Positions 15,176 through 24,477 of a DNA stretch of 64,000 nt are shown here, in pieces (the first letter of the stretch is position 1; the number at the start of each line of letters is the position of its first letter). Made by a program: the position numbers and the translations under genes. The notes under the pieces are model-generated. The model had not been told where the DNA came from. It ran no database searches and saw only the letters and a program-made list of their open reading frames with translations. The stretch comes from Kitasatospora xanthocidica (GTDB taxonomy: Bacteria; Actinomycetota; Actinomycetes; Streptomycetales; Streptomycetaceae): positions 466,351-530,350 of the forward strand of contig NZ_BNBY01000002.1 in the NCBI RefSeq assembly GCF_014656195.1, in the 5' to 3' direction.

Positions 15176-15894
15176 TTCGCCGCCACCTCGCCCGTCTCGT
15201 TCATCTCGCCCGTCGTGCCCATGCCGCCCGTCGCGCCCGTCTCGCCCGCCCCGCCCGTGCCGTCGAGCGCCCCGAGCACGGCCCCCGTCGTGGTGACCAG
15301 CCCGCAGCGCCCGGCCACCCAGTCCAGCGCGGCGCGGTGCTCGGCCGGTCCGAAGTCCGCGACCGCGTCGGCCACCACGAAGGCCTGGATGTCCCGCATC
15401 CAGGCGTCGCAGGCGGTGGCCTGCACCCCGATGTGCGCGTACACCCCGGTGATCACCAGCTGGTCCCGGCCCTGCTCGCGCAGCAGCCGCTCCAACTCCG
15501 TTCGCACGAAGGCGCTGTACTTCCACTTGGTCAGCACCGTGTCGCCCGGCGACGGTGCGACGGCGTCGGCGATCGCGGTGGCGCGCGGGTCGTCCGGGAT
15601 GCCCGGCCCCCAGAAGTCCTGCTGCAGTCCGCGTTCGGCCGGGCTCTGTCCGCCGAGCTGCGCCGAGTAGACCACCGGCACACCGGCGGCGCCGGCCGCC
15701 TTGGCCAGGCCCGCGACGTTGTCCAGGAGTTCGGGCACCGGAGCGGCCTCGGCGTCGAAGGCGCCGAGGAAGTGGTTCTGCAGGTCGTGCACCAGCAGGA
15801 CGGCGCGCGCCGGGTCCACCGTCCAGGAGACCCGGTTGGCGGGCAGCTCCTCGGCGACGGGCATGGGATAGGAGGGAATGCGGGGCAGGCCCAC
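15172..15894 (-). CDS. dhbB: Isochorismatase (DhbB/EntB N-domain)
   Basis: This enzyme hydrolyses isochorismate to 2,3-dihydro-2,3-DHB and pyruvate. The start MGLPRIPSYPMP and the stretch RAVLLVHDLQNHFLGAF carry the catalytic Asp. TKWKYSAFVRTELERLLRE carries the Lys, and GVYAHIGVQATACDAWMRD is the classic isochorismatase loop. The GTG start has AAGGA upstream. After the catalytic domain (about 205 residues) there is a Gly/Thr/Glu-rich tail of about 30 residues where the fused carrier protein would begin in EntB. The tail runs into a stop that overlaps the ArCP start. It sits third from the end of a tightly coupled five-enzyme operon. Confidence 0.93.
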   Translation of the reverse strand: MGLPRIPSYPMPVAEELPANRVSWTVDPARAVLLVHDLQNHFLGAFDAEAAPVPELLDNVAGLAKAAGAAGVPVVYSAQLGGQSPAERGLQQDFWGPGIPDDPRATAIADAVAPSPGDTVLTKWKYSAFVRTELERLLREQGRDQLVITGVYAHIGVQATACDAWMRDIQAFVVADAVADFGPAEHRAALDWVAGRCGLVTTTGAVLGALDGTGGAGETGATGGMGTTGEMNETGEVAAK

Positions 15895-15924
15895 GATGGG
15901 TGTTCCTTAGCAGCTAGGGAGGGA

Positions 15925-17583
15925 TCAACTGGCGGTCAGGGAGGCCGCGATGGCGGCGCGCAGGTCCTTCTTGCTGACCTTGCCGATGCCGGTGGCCGGG
16001 AAGGCGTCGACGAACTCGACCCGGTCCGGCACCTTGTAGTCGGCCAGTCCGCGCCCACGCACGAACCGCTTCAACTCGACGCCCTTCGGCGGCTGTTCGC
16101 GGTGCTCGGCGCGGAGCACCACGTACGCGCAGGTGCGCTCGCCCAGGTACGGGTCGGGCATCGACACCACGGCCGCGTCGTGCACGGCGGGGTGCGCGAG
16201 CAGGTGGTTCTCGATCTCCTCGGCGGCGACCTTCTCGCCGCCCCGGTTGATCTGGTCCTTGGCCCGGCCCTCCACCACCAGGTGGCCGGTCGGGGTCCGT
16301 CGGACGAGGTCGCCGGTGCGGTAGAAGCCGTCCGCGGTGAAGGAGTTCGCGTTGTGCTCCGGCGCCTTCCAGTAGCCGCGGATGGTGTACGGGCCGCGCG
16401 TCAGCAGGTGGCCGGTGGCGCCGTCGGGCAGGTCCCGGTCCTGGTCGTCGACCACCCGGACCTCGTCGTCGGGGGAGATCGGACGGCCCTGGGTGGTGGT
16501 GATCAGCTCCTCCGGGTCGTCCAGCCGGGTGTAGTTGACCAGCCCCTCGGCCATCCCGAAGACCTGCTGGAGCGTGCAGCCCAGCACCGGCCGCACCCTG
16601 CGGGCCGCCTCCGTGCTGAACTTGGCGCCGCCGACCAGCAGCACCCGCAGGCTCCGGTACCCGGTGGCGCCGCGCTCGGCGGCCTCCAGCCAGAGCAGCG
16701 CGAGCGGGGGCACCAGTCCGGTGATGGTCACGCCCTCGCGCTCGATCAGCGGGAAGGCGGTCTCCGGGCTGGGCTGCGGGCAGAGCACCACCCGGCCGCC
16801 CGCGTACAGCGTGCCGAGCGAACCCGGCGAGCTGAGCGGGAAGTTGTGGGCGGCGGGCAGCACGCACAGGTAGACGCTGTCCGCGTCCTGCCCGCACAGA
16901 TCGACCGAGCCGCGCAGCGAGTAGATGTAGTCGTCGTGGGTGCGCGGGATCAGCTTGGGCACGCCGGTGCTGCCGCCCGAGAGCTGCAGGAAGGCCACGT
17001 CCCCGGGCTCCGGCTCCTCGGCGGGACCGGGACCGTCGCAGGGCACGTCCGCCAGCCGGACGTGCTCCCCGGCGTCCTCGCCGGCCACCAGCACCAGCCG
17101 CAGCCCGGGGTTCTCCGCCCGTACCCGGGAGGCGAGTTCGCGGTAGTCGAAGCCGCCCTCGACGGCCGGGACGACGTACGCCACCGCGTCCGTGAAGGAG
17201 CAGAAGTACCCGATCTCGGTGTACCGGTGCGCGGGCAGCGCGAAGACCGGCAGCGCGCCGATCCGGAACAGCGCGAAGACCACCTCGAAGAACTCGGCGG
17301 CGTTGGGCAGTTGGACCACCACTCGGTCCCCGGACCGGACCCCCCGGGCGAGCAGCCCGGCGGCCATCCGGTCGGCCCTGAGGTCGAGTTCGGCGTACGT
17401 CCAGCGCCGCTCGGTCGCGGCCACCGAGTGGCCGCCCGGGTCGACGACGGCGGTCCGCTCGCCGTGCGCGGCGGCCCGCTCGCGCAGCATCCGGCCGAAG
17501 GTCTCGCCGCGCCAGTGGCCGGCGGCCCGGTAGCGCTCGGCGAACTCGGCGGGGTACGGGGTGAATCCCTCCAGCGTCGTCAC
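15925..17583 (-). CDS. dhbE: 2,3-dihydroxybenzoate-AMP ligase (DhbE/EntE)
   Basis: This is a 552-residue stand-alone adenylating enzyme that activates DHB with ATP and loads it on the ArCP. The N-terminus [15 protein letters not shown] is typical of DhbE. The phosphate loop is [16 protein letters not shown], followed by [17 protein letters not shown], then the hinge [20 protein letters not shown], and the catalytic Lys near the end in [11 protein letters not shown]. The GTG at 17583 overlaps the dhbC stop (GTGA), fixing the start. Length matches EntE/DhbE (about 536-540). Salicylate activation is possible by family, but the dhbA and dhbB neighbours make DHB the substrate. Confidence 0.95.
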   Translation of the reverse strand: MTTLEGFTPYPAEFAERYRAAGHWRGETFGRMLRERAAAHGERTAVVDPGGHSVAATERRWTYAELDLRADRMAAGLLARGVRSGDRVVVQLPNAAEFFEVVFALFRIGALPVFALPAHRYTEIGYFCSFTDAVAYVVPAVEGGFDYRELASRVRAENPGLRLVLVAGEDAGEHVRLADVPCDGPGPAEEPEPGDVAFLQLSGGSTGVPKLIPRTHDDYIYSLRGSVDLCGQDADSVYLCVLPAAHNFPLSSPGSLGTLYAGGRVVLCPQPSPETAFPLIEREGVTITGLVPPLALLWLEAAERGATGYRSLRVLLVGGAKFSTEAARRVRPVLGCTLQQVFGMAEGLVNYTRLDDPEELITTTQGRPISPDDEVRVVDDQDRDLPDGATGHLLTRGPYTIRGYWKAPEHNANSFTADGFYRTGDLVRRTPTGHLVVEGRAKDQINRGGEKVAAEEIENHLLAHPAVHDAAVVSMPDPYLGERTCAYVVLRAEHREQPPKGVELKRFVRGRGLADYKVPDRVEFVDAFPATGIGKVSKKDLRAAIAASLTAS

Positions 17584-18791
17584 CGGGAGACCCCCGCGGC
17601 GTCCAGGAAGGTACGGAACTTGGCACTGGTCTCGGCGAGTTCGGCCTCCGGCCGGGACCGGTCGACCACCCCCGCGCCGGCGTACACCCGCAGCGTCCGC
17701 TCCTCCGCCTCCGCGCAGCGGATGGTGACCACCCACTCACCGTCGCCGGTCGCGTCGCCCCAGCCGACCATGCCGGTGTAGAGGCCGCGGTCGAAGGGCT
17801 CGACCTCGCCGATCACCCGGCGGGCGACGTCCGTCGGGGTGCCGCAGACGGCCGGGGTCGGGTGCAGCGCGCAGGCCAGCTCCAGGGCGGAGACCGCCGG
17901 GTCGGCCAGCTCGCCGCTGATCGTGGTGGCCAGGTGCCACATCGCGGCCGTCCGTACCAGGGTGGGCCGTTCGGGCACCTCCAGGATGCGGCAGTACGGC
18001 GCCAGCGCCTCGCGGATCGCGTCCACCACCACCGCGTGCTCGTGCAGGTCCTTGGGGGACTCCAGCAGCGCGGCGGCGCGCCGGACGTCCTCCCCCAGGT
18101 CCTCGCTGCGCGGCACCGACCCGGCCAGCGGGTTGGCCAGCACGGCCGTTCCCCGCCGGGAGAGCAGGAGTTCGGGGCTGGCACCGATCAGGGTGCGGCC
18201 GCCGCCGGCCGGTACGGCGAAGGTGTAGCCGCCCGGGTCGCGACGGGCGAGCCGCTGCAGGATGGCCGGCAGGTCGAGCGGCTCGGCGGCGCTCAGCTCC
18301 AGCGTCCGGGCCAGCACCACCTTGCTCAACTCCCCGGCGCGCAGCCGCTCGACGGCCGCCGCGACGCCCGCGCCGTACGCCGCCGGCTCGGGCACCGGGC
18401 GGATCCGCCAGTCGACCCGCTCGGCCGGCGGCGCGGGCAGCGCGATCAGCGGGTCGTCCCGCAGCGCCCCGGCCGTCCGGACCCGCTCGGGCACGGCGAG
18501 TTCGACCCGGCTCTCCCGGTCGAACGCCACCGCGCCGACCACCAGCGGACGTTCGACCCCGGCCCGACCGGCCGCGGCCAGCGTCCCGGCGACCCGTACG
18601 GGCAGCGGCCGCCCGTCCTGCGGCACCCGGGCGTGCACGCCGGAGGTGAGCAGGGTGCGGGTCGGCGAGGCGAGGAACGCCTCGCCGGTGGCGGCCCGGT
18701 ACTGGCCGAGCAGTCCGCTGGCCGCGCCGATGACGGCGTGGTCGGGGCCGCCGGCGGCGGGGGCCGCCGGGGCGTGATGCACCGTGGTCAC
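17580..18791 (-). CDS. dhbC: Isochorismate synthase (DhbC/EntC)
   Basis: This enzyme converts chorismate to isochorismate, the entry to DHB synthesis. The chorismate-binding core is complete: LSKVVLAR with the general-base Lys, [46 protein letters not shown], and [12 protein letters not shown] followed by the metal-binding end [17 protein letters not shown]. At 403 residues it is close to EntC. The GTG start follows GGAG. It is 93 bases after the dhbA stop and coupled to dhbE. The enzyme is cytoplasmic and Mg-dependent. Confidence 0.95.
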   Translation of the reverse strand: MTTVHHAPAAPAAGGPDHAVIGAASGLLGQYRAATGEAFLASPTRTLLTSGVHARVPQDGRPLPVRVAGTLAAAGRAGVERPLVVGAVAFDRESRVELAVPERVRTAGALRDDPLIALPAPPAERVDWRIRPVPEPAAYGAGVAAAVERLRAGELSKVVLARTLELSAAEPLDLPAILQRLARRDPGGYTFAVPAGGGRTLIGASPELLLSRRGTAVLANPLAGSVPRSEDLGEDVRRAAALLESPKDLHEHAVVVDAIREALAPYCRILEVPERPTLVRTAAMWHLATTISGELADPAVSALELACALHPTPAVCGTPTDVARRVIGEVEPFDRGLYTGMVGWGDATGDGEWVVTIRCAEAEERTLRVYAGAGVVDRSRPEAELAETSAKFRTFLDAAGVSR

Positions 18792-18884
18792 GGTGGATTC
18801 TCCAGTCTGGGACGGGTCTACGGGTGAGGTCGCGGGCCGGCGGGGGAAGTGGCGGGCCTTCGGGAGGCCGGGCGAAGGGGCGGC

Positions 18885-19664
18885 TCAGGCCCGAAGGGTC
18901 GCGCCGCCGTCGACGTACAGGTCGTGCATGGTGATGTGCCGCGCCCGGTCGGAGGCCAGGAACACCACGGCCTCCGCGATGTCGGCGGGCGCGGCGATCC
19001 GCCCGAGCGGGATGCCGACCCGCCAGGCGCCCAAGTCGCCCTCGATGACGCGCCGTTCGGCCGCCTCGGCGTCCTCGCCCCACAGCGCGCGCTGCATCTC
19101 GGTGTCGGTCGACCCGGGCGACACCACGTTGCACCGCACGCCGGACCGGGCGAGCTCCAGCCCCAGGCAGCGGGTGAACATGGTGGCCGCCGCCTTGGAC
19201 GCCGCGTAGGCGGCCATCCCGGCCCGCGGCACCCCGGCGGCATTGGACCCGACCGTCACCACGGCCCCGCGCCCCCGCTCGGCCATCCGTCGCCCGACGG
19301 CACGGCTGACGTGGAAGACGCCGGTGGTGTTGACGGCGAAGGTGTCCGCCCAGTCGGCGTCGGTGAGGTCGACGACCGGCGCGGTACGCAGGATGCCCGC
19401 GACGTTCACGAGCACGGCCACCGGCCCGAGTTGACGTTCGATCGACTCGACCGCATCCTCGACCGCTCGGGCATCGGCGACATCCAGCACGTACGGCCGG
19501 ACGCCCGGCAACTCCGCCGCCAGGGCGTCGAGCGAGCCGGCGTTCCGGTCCACGGCCGCGACCACGGCACCCTCGGCCACCAGCGCCCGGACCACGGCCG
19601 CGCCGATGCCCTGCCCGGCCCCGGTGACCACCGCGACGGCACCGGCGAATTCGGACTGCTGCAC
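18885..19664 (-). CDS. dhbA: 2,3-dihydro-2,3-dihydroxybenzoate dehydrogenase (DhbA/EntA)
   Basis: This is a 259-residue short-chain dehydrogenase that oxidises dihydro-DHB to DHB with NAD+. The NAD loop is [12 protein letters not shown] follows, and the catalytic YAASK stands after a conserved Ser in [20 protein letters not shown], a pattern typical of EntA. It is the first gene of the dhb operon. The GTG at 19664 is chosen because GGAGGGG lies seven bases upstream; an ATG at 19697 lies inside the iron box and would be transcription-start DNA. Repression by iron is expected through that box. Confidence 0.93.
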   Translation of the reverse strand: MQQSEFAGAVAVVTGAGQGIGAAVVRALVAEGAVVAAVDRNAGSLDALAAELPGVRPYVLDVADARAVEDAVESIERQLGPVAVLVNVAGILRTAPVVDLTDADWADTFAVNTTGVFHVSRAVGRRMAERGRGAVVTVGSNAAGVPRAGMAAYAASKAAATMFTRCLGLELARSGVRCNVVSPGSTDTEMQRALWGEDAEAAERRVIEGDLGAWRVGIPLGRIAAPADIAEAVVFLASDRARHITMHDLYVDGGATLRA

Positions 19665-19689
19665 AGGACATCCCCTCCGACCAGCAAGA

Positions 19690-19708
19690 TTAGGCAAGCC
19701 TAACCTAA
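19690..19708. promoter_or_regulatory. Iron box upstream of dhbA operon
   Basis: The sequence TTAGGCAAGCCTAACCTAA is a clear 19-bp DmdR/IdeR-type operator with strong TTAGG and CCTAA arms. It ends 26 bases before the dhbA start. With the box at 12738 it puts DHB synthesis and peptide assembly under the same iron control. Confidence 0.93.
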
Positions 19709-19844
19709 CACAGTTGTTCGCCTACACCGAGAGTCTGTGCGACCGTCAATTCGAACAAAGGCCGGCCGCCCGACTGGGCGAGACGAGACGATCCGTCTCG
19801 CCAACCTCGCGCACCGACGCCCGGTCGCCGCCCCGACCGGCCGA

Positions 19845-20447
19845 CTACCCGCGCCCGTCCGCGCTCCCGGCCCCGCGCCCGTCCGCGCTCCCGGCCCGCA
19901 GGACTGCGTCGGTGTACAGCTCGGCCGTCAAGTCGCCCTCGTCCACGCCGAGTTCGGCCAGGACCTCGCGCACGGCGCCGAGCGCCGCCGGCAGTTCGTC
20001 CTCCCGGGCGACGGTCGTCTCCACCTCCAGGAACACCCCCGCCAGTCGCGGTACCCGGACCAGCGTCGCCAGGAACCGGCGGCCGCCGCGCTCCAGCCGG
20101 TAGTTCCGGCAGTGCTTCTCGAAGGAGAGCCGGGCCCGGTACCCGAGGGCGCGGACGATCGCGTGCGCCGCCCCGGCGTCCGCCACCGCCGTCTCGTGCT
20201 CCGGCTTCGAACCCGAGGCCTCGTCCACCCGGGCGCCCTTGTAGGTGAGCAGCGCGCGCCGGCCCCCGTCCGCGTCCTCGATCTCGCGGACGCGCAGCTC
20301 ACGGTCGGTGCCGAGGAGGCTGCCGTCGGGGAGGTCGTAGTAGGTGTCCCGGTAGACCTCGGCCCGGCCGGGGCCGTGGGTGCCCTCCAAGCGGCGCAGC
20401 AGCACGCCGGGTTGACGCGCCAGTGCCTTCAGCTCCGCCTCGATCAC
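19845..20447 (-). CDS. CYTH-domain protein (class IV adenylate cyclase / triphosphatase-like)
   Basis: This is a 200-residue CYTH protein. The hallmark ExExK motif is E3, E5 and K7 at the very N-terminus (VIEAELKAL). Alternating charged beta strands typical of the tunnel fold follow (RELRVREIED, RALLTYKGAR, LSFEKHCRNYRL, FLEVETTV). Family members hydrolyse triphosphates or cyclise ATP; which one applies cannot be told here. The GTG at 20447 is chosen because ExExK normally sits at the start. The C-terminus holds a short GSADGRGA repeat. It is not obviously linked to the dhb operon, which reads away from it with a 180-base gap. Confidence 0.87.
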   Translation of the reverse strand: MIEAELKALARQPGVLLRRLEGTHGPGRAEVYRDTYYDLPDGSLLGTDRELRVREIEDADGGRRALLTYKGARVDEASGSKPEHETAVADAGAAHAIVRALGYRARLSFEKHCRNYRLERGGRRFLATLVRVPRLAGVFLEVETTVAREDELPAALGAVREVLAELGVDEGDLTAELYTDAVLRAGSADGRGAGSADGRG

Positions 20448-20655
20448 CGTGCTGCCCCGCTCATCGCGCTGCCTCCGCCTGGGTGGATCCGGTGGCGGCG
20501 AGACTACCCCCGGCCGGGCGGACGCGGGCGGTCGCCGGGAGGGCGGGGACGAGTCCCAGCAGCGCCATGGGCTTGACTCCGCAGAACCCCGGAACGGCGC
20601 CGACCTGACGTCAGCTCCCGCACTCCTCCTCATGTCCCGCGGTCGGGCGGTCGGC

Positions 20656-21822
20656 TTACTGCGGTGCGGCGGTACCGGCCGGGGCGTCGGGGGCCTTCGG
20701 GGCCGGGGTGAGGCCCGTGCAGCCGCGCAGGCCGTCGCGGCGCTTGAGGGCGGCCTCGGCGGCCGCGCCGGTGACCGGCTCCGGGACGCCCTTGTCGTCG
20801 ATGGTGGCCGGAGCGAAGGCCTCGCCGGTCACCTTGCCGTCGGCGGCGAGGGTGAGGGTGGTGACGCCGGTCTCGTTGGAGTTCGGGTAGTTGGAGGTGC
20901 CGTACCAGAGGAAGTTGCCGAAGCCGTACCCGACGTAGGTGTTGCCGAGCATGCCCGAGCCGACCATGGTGTGCGCGTGGGTGCCGACCACGGCGGTGGC
21001 GCCAGCGGTGGCGAGCTTCTTGGCGACGGCGGTCTGCGCGGAGGTCGGGCAGGCCTTGCCCTCCTCGCCCCAGTGCAGGTAGACGAGCACGACCGGGGCC
21101 TGCCGCTTGGCCGTCTCCACCGCCTTGACCAGCGCCGGGACGTCCAGCGCGGAGGCGATGCCCGGCTTGTTCGCGCCGGCCCGCCACTTCTGGTTGGTGA
21201 GGTCCTCGACCTGGCTGGCGGCGACCACGGCGACCTTCACCCCGCGCACGGTGGTGACGTACGGGGCGTACGCCTCGGTGGCGTTGTGGCCGACGCCGAC
21301 GACCGGGATCGGCGAGGAGTCCTTGGCGGCGAGGGTGTCGGTGAGGCCGTCGGCGCCGAAGTCCACGGCGTGGTTGTTGGCCATGGAGACGACGTCGACG
21401 CCGGAGTCCTTGAGCACCGAGAGCGCCTTGGGCGAGGTGCGGAAGGTGTAGAGCTTGGGTTCCGGGGCGCCGCGCCCGGTGATCGCGGTCTCCAGGTTGA
21501 GGACGGACAGGTCCGCGTCGGCGAGAGTGCGGGAGAGCGGCCCGAGCGCCGGCTCGGGCGGCTGTACGGCCAGCCGGGCCTCGGTGCGGCCCTCGAAGTG
21601 GACGTCCCCGGCGAAGGCGACGGTGATGGTGCCGTCGGGCCGGGGAGCGGCGTTCTTGGTCGGGGCCGCGCCGGTGGAGGGGGCGCCCGGGCCCGGGGCG
21701 GCGGAGCTCGGGGCCGGGGCTGCGGCGGAGCTCGCGGGGGCCGGATCCGGGTCGTCCGGTCCGCAGCCGGTGACGGCGGTCAGCCCGACGAGCAGCGCGA
21801 CGGCGGCCGCGGCACGGCGCAT
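20656..21822 (-). CDS. CapA/PgsA-like lipoprotein (PGA_cap metallophosphatase fold)
   Basis: This is a 388-residue secreted lipoprotein. The signal peptide ends in the lipobox LTAVTGC. An Ala/Pro/Ser linker of about 45 residues leads to a CapA domain: FAGDVHFEGR, LNLETAIT, MANNHAVDFGADGLTDTL, HWGEEG and GTHAHTMVGSGML, the Asp/His/Asn pattern of a calcineurin-like metal site. CapA proteins take part in poly-gamma-glutamate handling in Bacillus. In actinomycetes, solo CapA proteins are common and their role is unknown, so no capsule function is claimed. Confidence 0.9.
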   Translation of the reverse strand: MRRAAAAVALLVGLTAVTGCGPDDPDPAPASSAAAPAPSSAAPGPGAPSTGAAPTKNAAPRPDGTITVAFAGDVHFEGRTEARLAVQPPEPALGPLSRTLADADLSVLNLETAITGRGAPEPKLYTFRTSPKALSVLKDSGVDVVSMANNHAVDFGADGLTDTLAAKDSSPIPVVGVGHNATEAYAPYVTTVRGVKVAVVAASQVEDLTNQKWRAGANKPGIASALDVPALVKAVETAKRQAPVVLVYLHWGEEGKACPTSAQTAVAKKLATAGATAVVGTHAHTMVGSGMLGNTYVGYGFGNFLWYGTSNYPNSNETGVTTLTLAADGKVTGEAFAPATIDDKGVPEPVTGAAAEAALKRRDGLRGCTGLTPAPKAPDAPAGTAAPQ

Positions 21823-22043
21823 GAGTGGTTCCCCCCGAGGACGGTGCAAGAGCGGTCAGCCTACGCCACCGATTCCGCACCCCTTCAGCCCGGACCCACA
21901 ACATTCCGGACACAAAAGGGCACCGGTGGGCCCTCTCCTGGCCCGCTCGTCCCCATCGCCCCGCCCGTCCCGGCCACCGTGTCCCTGGCGCGGCGACGGG
22001 GAGGCGCGCAGCGTGGTGGTACGGGAGGAACCCGTCCCGTAGC

Positions 22044-22096
22044 GGAGGCCCGGAGGCCCGGAGGCCCAGAGGCCCGGAGGTCCTGAAGCCCGGAGG
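22044..22096. repeat. 8-bp tandem repeat (GGAGGCCC)
   Basis: About 6.5 imperfect copies of GGAGGCCC lie just upstream of the DUF1876 gene, and the last copy supplies its GGAGG ribosome site. Slippage could therefore change the leader of that gene. The 280 bases between capA and DUF1876 hold no gene that I can see. Confidence 0.8.
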
Positions 22097-22102
22097 TGTG
22101 GC

Positions 22103-22492
22103 GTGATGAACGGCGGCATCGGCGACGAGCAGCCCGGGGACACCGGCACGACCCGCCCCTCCCCCGGCCGGGCGCACCGGACCGTGGTCGGCACCGAGGG
22201 CTCCGCACCGTCTGACGCCGCCCCGCACCGGGCGGCCGGGCAGGCCGTCCGCACCAAGGACTGGCAGCTCAGCCTGCACGTGGTCGAGGAGGGCGACACC
22301 ACCCGGGTGCACGCCGTCCTGGACGCCGACGGCGAGGTCCTGCACAGCGACGCCCGCTCCCACCGCAATCCCCGCGACACCCCGGCCCCGCAGATCGGCG
22401 ACGAGTTCGCGGTCGGCCGCGCCCTGGTCGACCTGGGCCACCAGCTGCTGCGCGCGGGCGTCCACGGCGCCACCCGTCCCACAGAGGAGTGA
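22103..22492 (+). CDS. DUF1876-domain protein
   Basis: This is a 129-residue protein of unknown function. The C-terminal 85 residues fit the actinobacterial DUF1876 family: KDWQLSLHVVEEGDTTRVHA, then ARSHRNPRDTPAPQIGDE, then FAVGRALVDLGHQLL. The N-terminal 45 residues are disordered and low in complexity. GTG at 22103 or ATG at 22106 can serve the GGAGG site, and the two differ by one residue. It is cytoplasmic. It ends 173 bases before the protease and is probably its own unit. Confidence 0.85.
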   Translation: MMNGGIGDEQPGDTGTTRPSPGRAHRTVVGTEGSAPSDAAPHRAAGQAVRTKDWQLSLHVVEEGDTTRVHAVLDADGEVLHSDARSHRNPRDTPAPQIGDEFAVGRALVDLGHQLLRAGVHGATRPTEE

Positions 22493-22665
22493 ACGCCGCG
22501 GCGAGCCGGGCGGCGGGCACCGCGGCAAGCACCGCGGCCGGCCCGCCGGGGAGGGCCCGCCGGGAGGGCCCGCTGGGGAGGGCGCGCCGCCCGGCCGGGT
22601 ACGCCATGCTGAACCGCGACAGCCCGACCGGGAGACCGGACGACCGGAAGAGCCGCACCCCGCCC

Positions 22666-23949
22666 ATGGACACCACCCCCGGCCCCACCCCCGGCCCCGC
22701 CGCCGGCAACGGACCCACCGGCCACGGACCCGCAGGCGACCGACCCGACGCCCCCGTCGGCGACCCCGACGCCCCCGACTTCACCCCCGCCGAGCGCGCC
22801 CGCGGCCGTGCGCTGCGCCGCGCCCAGCTGCCGTGGGCGCTGGGCGGCCGGCTGGCGGGGCTGGCGCTGACGCTGCTGCTCGGCCTCACCCCGGCCGGCG
22901 CCGCCCTGGTCACCGCCACCGGCCGGTGGTTCGGCGGCTCCCGTACGGCCGGGGTCCTGGCGGGTGCCGCGGCGCTGGTGGTCCTCGGGCAGGCGCTGCA
23001 GTTGCCGTTCGGCGCCGGGGCGCGCGCCGTCCGGGCCCGGTTCGGGCTGGTGACCCAGGGCTGGGCCGGCTGGGCGCTGGACGCGCTGCGGAGCCTGGCG
23101 CTCGCCCTCGTCCTGGTCCTCCCGCTGGTGCTGGGGCTGTTCGCGCTGACGGCGTGGTCGCCGCGGCGCTGGTGGCTGCCGGCGGCGGGCGCGGCGGCGC
23201 TGCTGACGGCCGTCCTCTCCTTCCTCCACCCGCTGCTGATCGAGCCGGTGTTCAACCGTTTCACCCCGATGGCGGAGGGCGGGCCGCGCACCGCGCTGCT
23301 GGCGCTGGCCGAGCGGGACGCCGTCCGGGTGCGGGACGTGCTGGTGGCGGACGCCTCCCGTCGGACGACCGCGCTCAACGCGTACGTGTCCGGGTTCGGG
23401 GCGACCCGCCGGATCGTGGTGTACGACACGCTGCTGACCACCGCCGCGCCGCGCGAGGTGGAGCTGGTGGTCGCGCACGAGCTGGGCCACGTCAAGCACC
23501 GGGACGTGCCGGTCGGCACCGCGCTGGGCGCGGTCGGGGCGGCGGTCGCGGTGGCCGTGCTCGGTCTGCTGGGTGCCTGGCGCCCGCTGCTGGACGCCGC
23601 GGGGGCGACGGACGCGGCGGACCCCCGGGCACTGCCGCTGCTGGCGGCGCTCGCCGCGCTGCTGGGTGCGCTGTCGGGGCCGGCGCAGAGTGCGGTGAGC
23701 CGCCGGATCGAGGCCCGGGCGGACCGGCACGCGCTCGAACTGACGGGTGATGCCGAGCAGTTCGTGGCCATGCAGCGCAGACTGGCACTGGCGAACGTCT
23801 CCGATGTCGACCCGCCGAGGCTGCTTGAGCTACTGTTCGCCACTCACCCGAGTGCGAGCCGTCGGATCGCCGCCGCCCGCGCCTGGCAGGCCGCCCGGGG
23901 AGGGCCCGTGCCGGAGCGCCGCGCGACCCCGGGAGAATCCGTTGTATAG
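22666..23949 (+). CDS. M48 family membrane metalloprotease (Ste24/HtpX-like)
   Basis: This is a 427-residue integral membrane zinc protease. After a Pro/Gly-rich N-terminus there are several hydrophobic helices typical of the Ste24/CAAX protease N-terminal region. PVFNRFTPM follows, then the active site VVAHELGHVKHRD (HExxH near 271-275), and a late EARADRHALEL with the third ligand Glu. The ATG at 22666 is a choice; a start at 22606 would add 20 residues and neither has a strong site. The substrate is unknown; members process prenylated or misfolded membrane proteins. The gene ends 30 bases before marR. Confidence 0.87.
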   Translation: MDTTPGPTPGPAAGNGPTGHGPAGDRPDAPVGDPDAPDFTPAERARGRALRRAQLPWALGGRLAGLALTLLLGLTPAGAALVTATGRWFGGSRTAGVLAGAAALVVLGQALQLPFGAGARAVRARFGLVTQGWAGWALDALRSLALALVLVLPLVLGLFALTAWSPRRWWLPAAGAAALLTAVLSFLHPLLIEPVFNRFTPMAEGGPRTALLALAERDAVRVRDVLVADASRRTTALNAYVSGFGATRRIVVYDTLLTTAAPREVELVVAHELGHVKHRDVPVGTALGAVGAAVAVAVLGLLGAWRPLLDAAGATDAADPRALPLLAALAALLGALSGPAQSAVSRRIEARADRHALELTGDAEQFVAMQRRLALANVSDVDPPRLLELLFATHPSASRRIAAARAWQAARGGPVPERRATPGESVV

Positions 23950-23957
23950 TGCAACAA
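23939..23957. promoter_or_regulatory. Candidate promoter/operator for MarR gene
   Basis: The bases GTTGTATAGTGCAACAA, covering the stop of the M48 gene, contain GTTG and CAAC arms around TATAGT, a good -10 element. This fits autoregulation by the MarR protein that begins 30 bases later. No clear -35 is visible. Confidence 0.5.
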
Positions 23958-23979
23958 ATCTCGAGGAGGTAGGACCGCC

Positions 23980-24402
23980 GTGCCCGGCCGCCAGTCGTCC
24001 ATCGACACCATCCAGCGCGAGCTGACCGCCTTCGCCCGCCGAGCCCGGCACAAGGCCTCCCAGCTGCACCCCGACCTCTCCCTGGTCACCTACAGCATCC
24101 TCGACCTGATCACCGAGCGCGGCGGCTGCCGCGCCGCCGACGTGGCCGCGTACTTCATGCTCGACAAGTCGACCGTCAGCCGCCAGGTCACCGCCCTGGA
24201 GAAACTCGGCCTGCTGGCCCGCGAGGCCGACCCGGACGACCAGCGCGGCCAGATCCTGCGCGCCACCGAGGCCGGGCTGACCCTGCTCCGGGACGCCAAC
24301 GAGCAGCGCCGGCTGTCCTTCACCGCGCGCTTCACCGACTGGTCCGACGAGGACGTCGCCCGCTTCGCCGACTACCTGGCCCGCTACGGCGAAGAGGGCT
24401 GA
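23980..24402 (+). CDS. MarR-family transcriptional regulator
   Basis: This is a 140-residue winged-helix repressor. The helix-turn-helix and wing are clear: GGCRAADVAAYFMLDKSTVS, then RQVTALEKLGLLAREADPDDQRGQIL. Flanking helices would form the dimer. The GTG start has AGGAGG about 12 bases upstream. The ligand and targets are unknown; the most likely targets are itself and the PP2C gene downstream, since all three neighbours read the same way. Confidence 0.9.
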   Translation: MPGRQSSIDTIQRELTAFARRARHKASQLHPDLSLVTYSILDLITERGGCRAADVAAYFMLDKSTVSRQVTALEKLGLLAREADPDDQRGQILRATEAGLTLLRDANEQRRLSFTARFTDWSDEDVARFADYLARYGEEG

Positions 24403-24477
24403 CCCGGGCTGACCGGGCCGCCACCCGGGGCAACGGCGGGGCAGCCGGTCAACGGACGAACCCGCCGCCGTCTCGGG

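Noticed and set aside
14942..15526. A 194-residue form of the aryl carrier protein
   Set aside because: The extra N-terminal part is an out-of-frame reading of the isochorismatase gene; the GTG at 15175 overlapping the isochorismatase stop is the natural start.
19664..19697. ATG at 19697 as the dhbA start
   Set aside because: It lies inside the iron box, and a GGAGGGG site fits the GTG at 19664.
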